In this document: positions 5,194 to 5,691 of the stretch, in pieces
Layout of the letters: each line of letters begins with the position of its first letter
How positions within the stretch are numbered: position 1 is the first letter of the stretch
NCBI GenBank assembly: GCA_035545535.1
Contig: DASZYF010000152.1
Location: 1-5,691 of the forward strand
From: DASZYF01 sp035545535
GTDB taxonomy: Bacteria > Actinomycetota > Actinomycetes > Mycobacteriales > CAJCIY01
DNA length: 5,691 bases
Direction: 5' to 3'
Program-made: the position numbers and the translations under genes
The notes under the pieces: generated by a model
Told to the model about the DNA's origin: nothing
The model's input: the letters and a program-made list of their open reading frames with translations, nothing else
Databases searched by the model: none

Positions 5194-5691
5194 GTGGATG
5201 CGGTCGAGGTGCGGCGGGCGCGCACGGCCGACGTGCGGGCGATCAAGGCGCTCGTCGACAGCTACGCGGTCGACCGCCGGCTGCTCGCCAAGGCGACGGT
5301 CACGCTGTACGAGGACGTGCAGGAGTTCTGGGTCGCCGAGGACGTGGAGACCGGCGCGATCATCGGCTGCGGCGCGCTGCACGTGCTGTGGGAGGACCTC
5401 GCCGAGATCCGCACCGTCGCCGTCGACCCGTCCCGTCAGGGCAGCGGCATCGGCTCCGCCATGCTCTCCCACCTCGTCGACGTCGCCGTCGAGCTCGGCA
5501 TCAAGCGGCTGTTCTGCCTCACGTTCGCGGTCGACTTCTTCGGCGCGAACGGGTTCGTACCGATCGAGAGCCCGCCGGTCGATCCCGACACCTTCACCGA
5601 GATGCTGCAGTCGCACGACGAAGGTGTCGCCGAGTTCCTCGACCTCGAGCGCGTGAAGCCGAACACGCTCGGCAACACCCGCATGCTCCGC
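5194..5691 (+). CDS. argA: GNAT amino-acid N-acetyltransferase, N-acetylglutamate synthase-like (3' end cut by window)
   Basis: 166 codons are present with no stop before the window ends. The protein matches the short stand-alone GNAT N-acetylglutamate synthases of actinobacteria (the Rv2747 type of Mycobacterium tuberculosis, about 174 aa), so only a few residues should be missing. The reaction is acetyl-CoA + L-glutamate to N-acetylglutamate, the first step of arginine synthesis, in the cytosol. Landmarks: VRRARTADVRAIKALVDSY (6-24); LYEDVQEFWVAED (38-50); GCGALHVLWEDLAEIRTVAVDP (58-79); the acetyl-CoA pyrophosphate loop RQGSGIG (81-87); LTF..DFFGANGF (109-121); EFLDLERVKPNTLGNTRML (147-165), a tail closely like that of the mycobacterial protein. 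It lacks the amino-acid-kinase domain of E. coli ArgA. The GTG start is set by the -10 box and by the position of the first GNAT strand. Two palindromic sites lie upstream, but no ATGCAT-type ARG box is seen. The gene symbol rests on family similarity. Confidence 0.88.
   Translation, partial: MDAVEVRRARTADVRAIKALVDSYAVDRRLLAKATVTLYEDVQEFWVAEDVETGAIIGCGALHVLWEDLAEIRTVAVDPSRQGSGIGSAMLSHLVDVAVELGIKRLFCLTFAVDFFGANGFVPIESPPVDPDTFTEMLQSHDEGVAEFLDLERVKPNTLGNTRMLR

Noticed and set aside
4009..5616. Long open frame on the - strand (535 codons), antisense to DUF1501 and the ArgA-like gene
   Set aside because: Its translation is Arg/Val/Ala-rich low-complexity sequence with no recognisable domain, and it runs across the palindromic intergenic region. 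It is the mirror of GC-rich codons on the + strand.
5198..5656. + strand open frame from ATG 5198
   Set aside because: Its product is Arg/Ser-rich with no motif. The frame from GTG 5194 gives a full GNAT protein with a conserved tail and stays open to the window end.

Overview
The window comes from a high-GC actinobacterium. Codon third positions are almost all G or C, GTG starts are used, several genes look leaderless, one surface protein ends in a class E type LAxTG sortase signal, and the last gene is the stand-alone GNAT N-acetylglutamate synthase typical of actinobacteria. I cannot place it to genus. All genes lie on the + strand, and long reverse-strand frames are GC-driven shadows.

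Layout: (1) 32-1699 encodes a secreted GH5 glycosidase resembling endoglycoceramidases, with an N-terminal signal peptide and a C-terminal LAATG cell-wall sorting signal. (2) 1671-2207 encodes a DinB-superfamily protein. It overlaps the end of the glycosidase gene and has its own promoter-like element inside it. (3) 2282-3805 and 3802-5064 form a translationally coupled pair, DUF1800 then DUF1501. The second protein carries a twin-arginine signal. (4) 5065-5193 is a structured intergenic region holding two copies of a 40-bp composite palindrome, the second directly abutting a -10 box. (5) 5194 to the window end encodes an ArgA-like amino-acid N-acetyltransferase that lacks only its last few residues.

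Two expression styles alternate. The GH5, DinB and ArgA-like genes each have a TANNNT hexamer exactly 6 nt before the start codon and no Shine-Dalgarno, as expected for leaderless mRNAs. The DUF1800/DUF1501 pair instead has Shine-Dalgarno sequences and an ATGA overlap. The first four genes are close together, but their functions do not form an obvious pathway. Two are exported or surface-directed, one is probably cytosolic, and DUF1800/DUF1501 has no settled role. The most unusual feature is the paired composite palindrome in front of the ArgA-like gene. It looks like a double operator and does not resemble an arginine (ARG) box.
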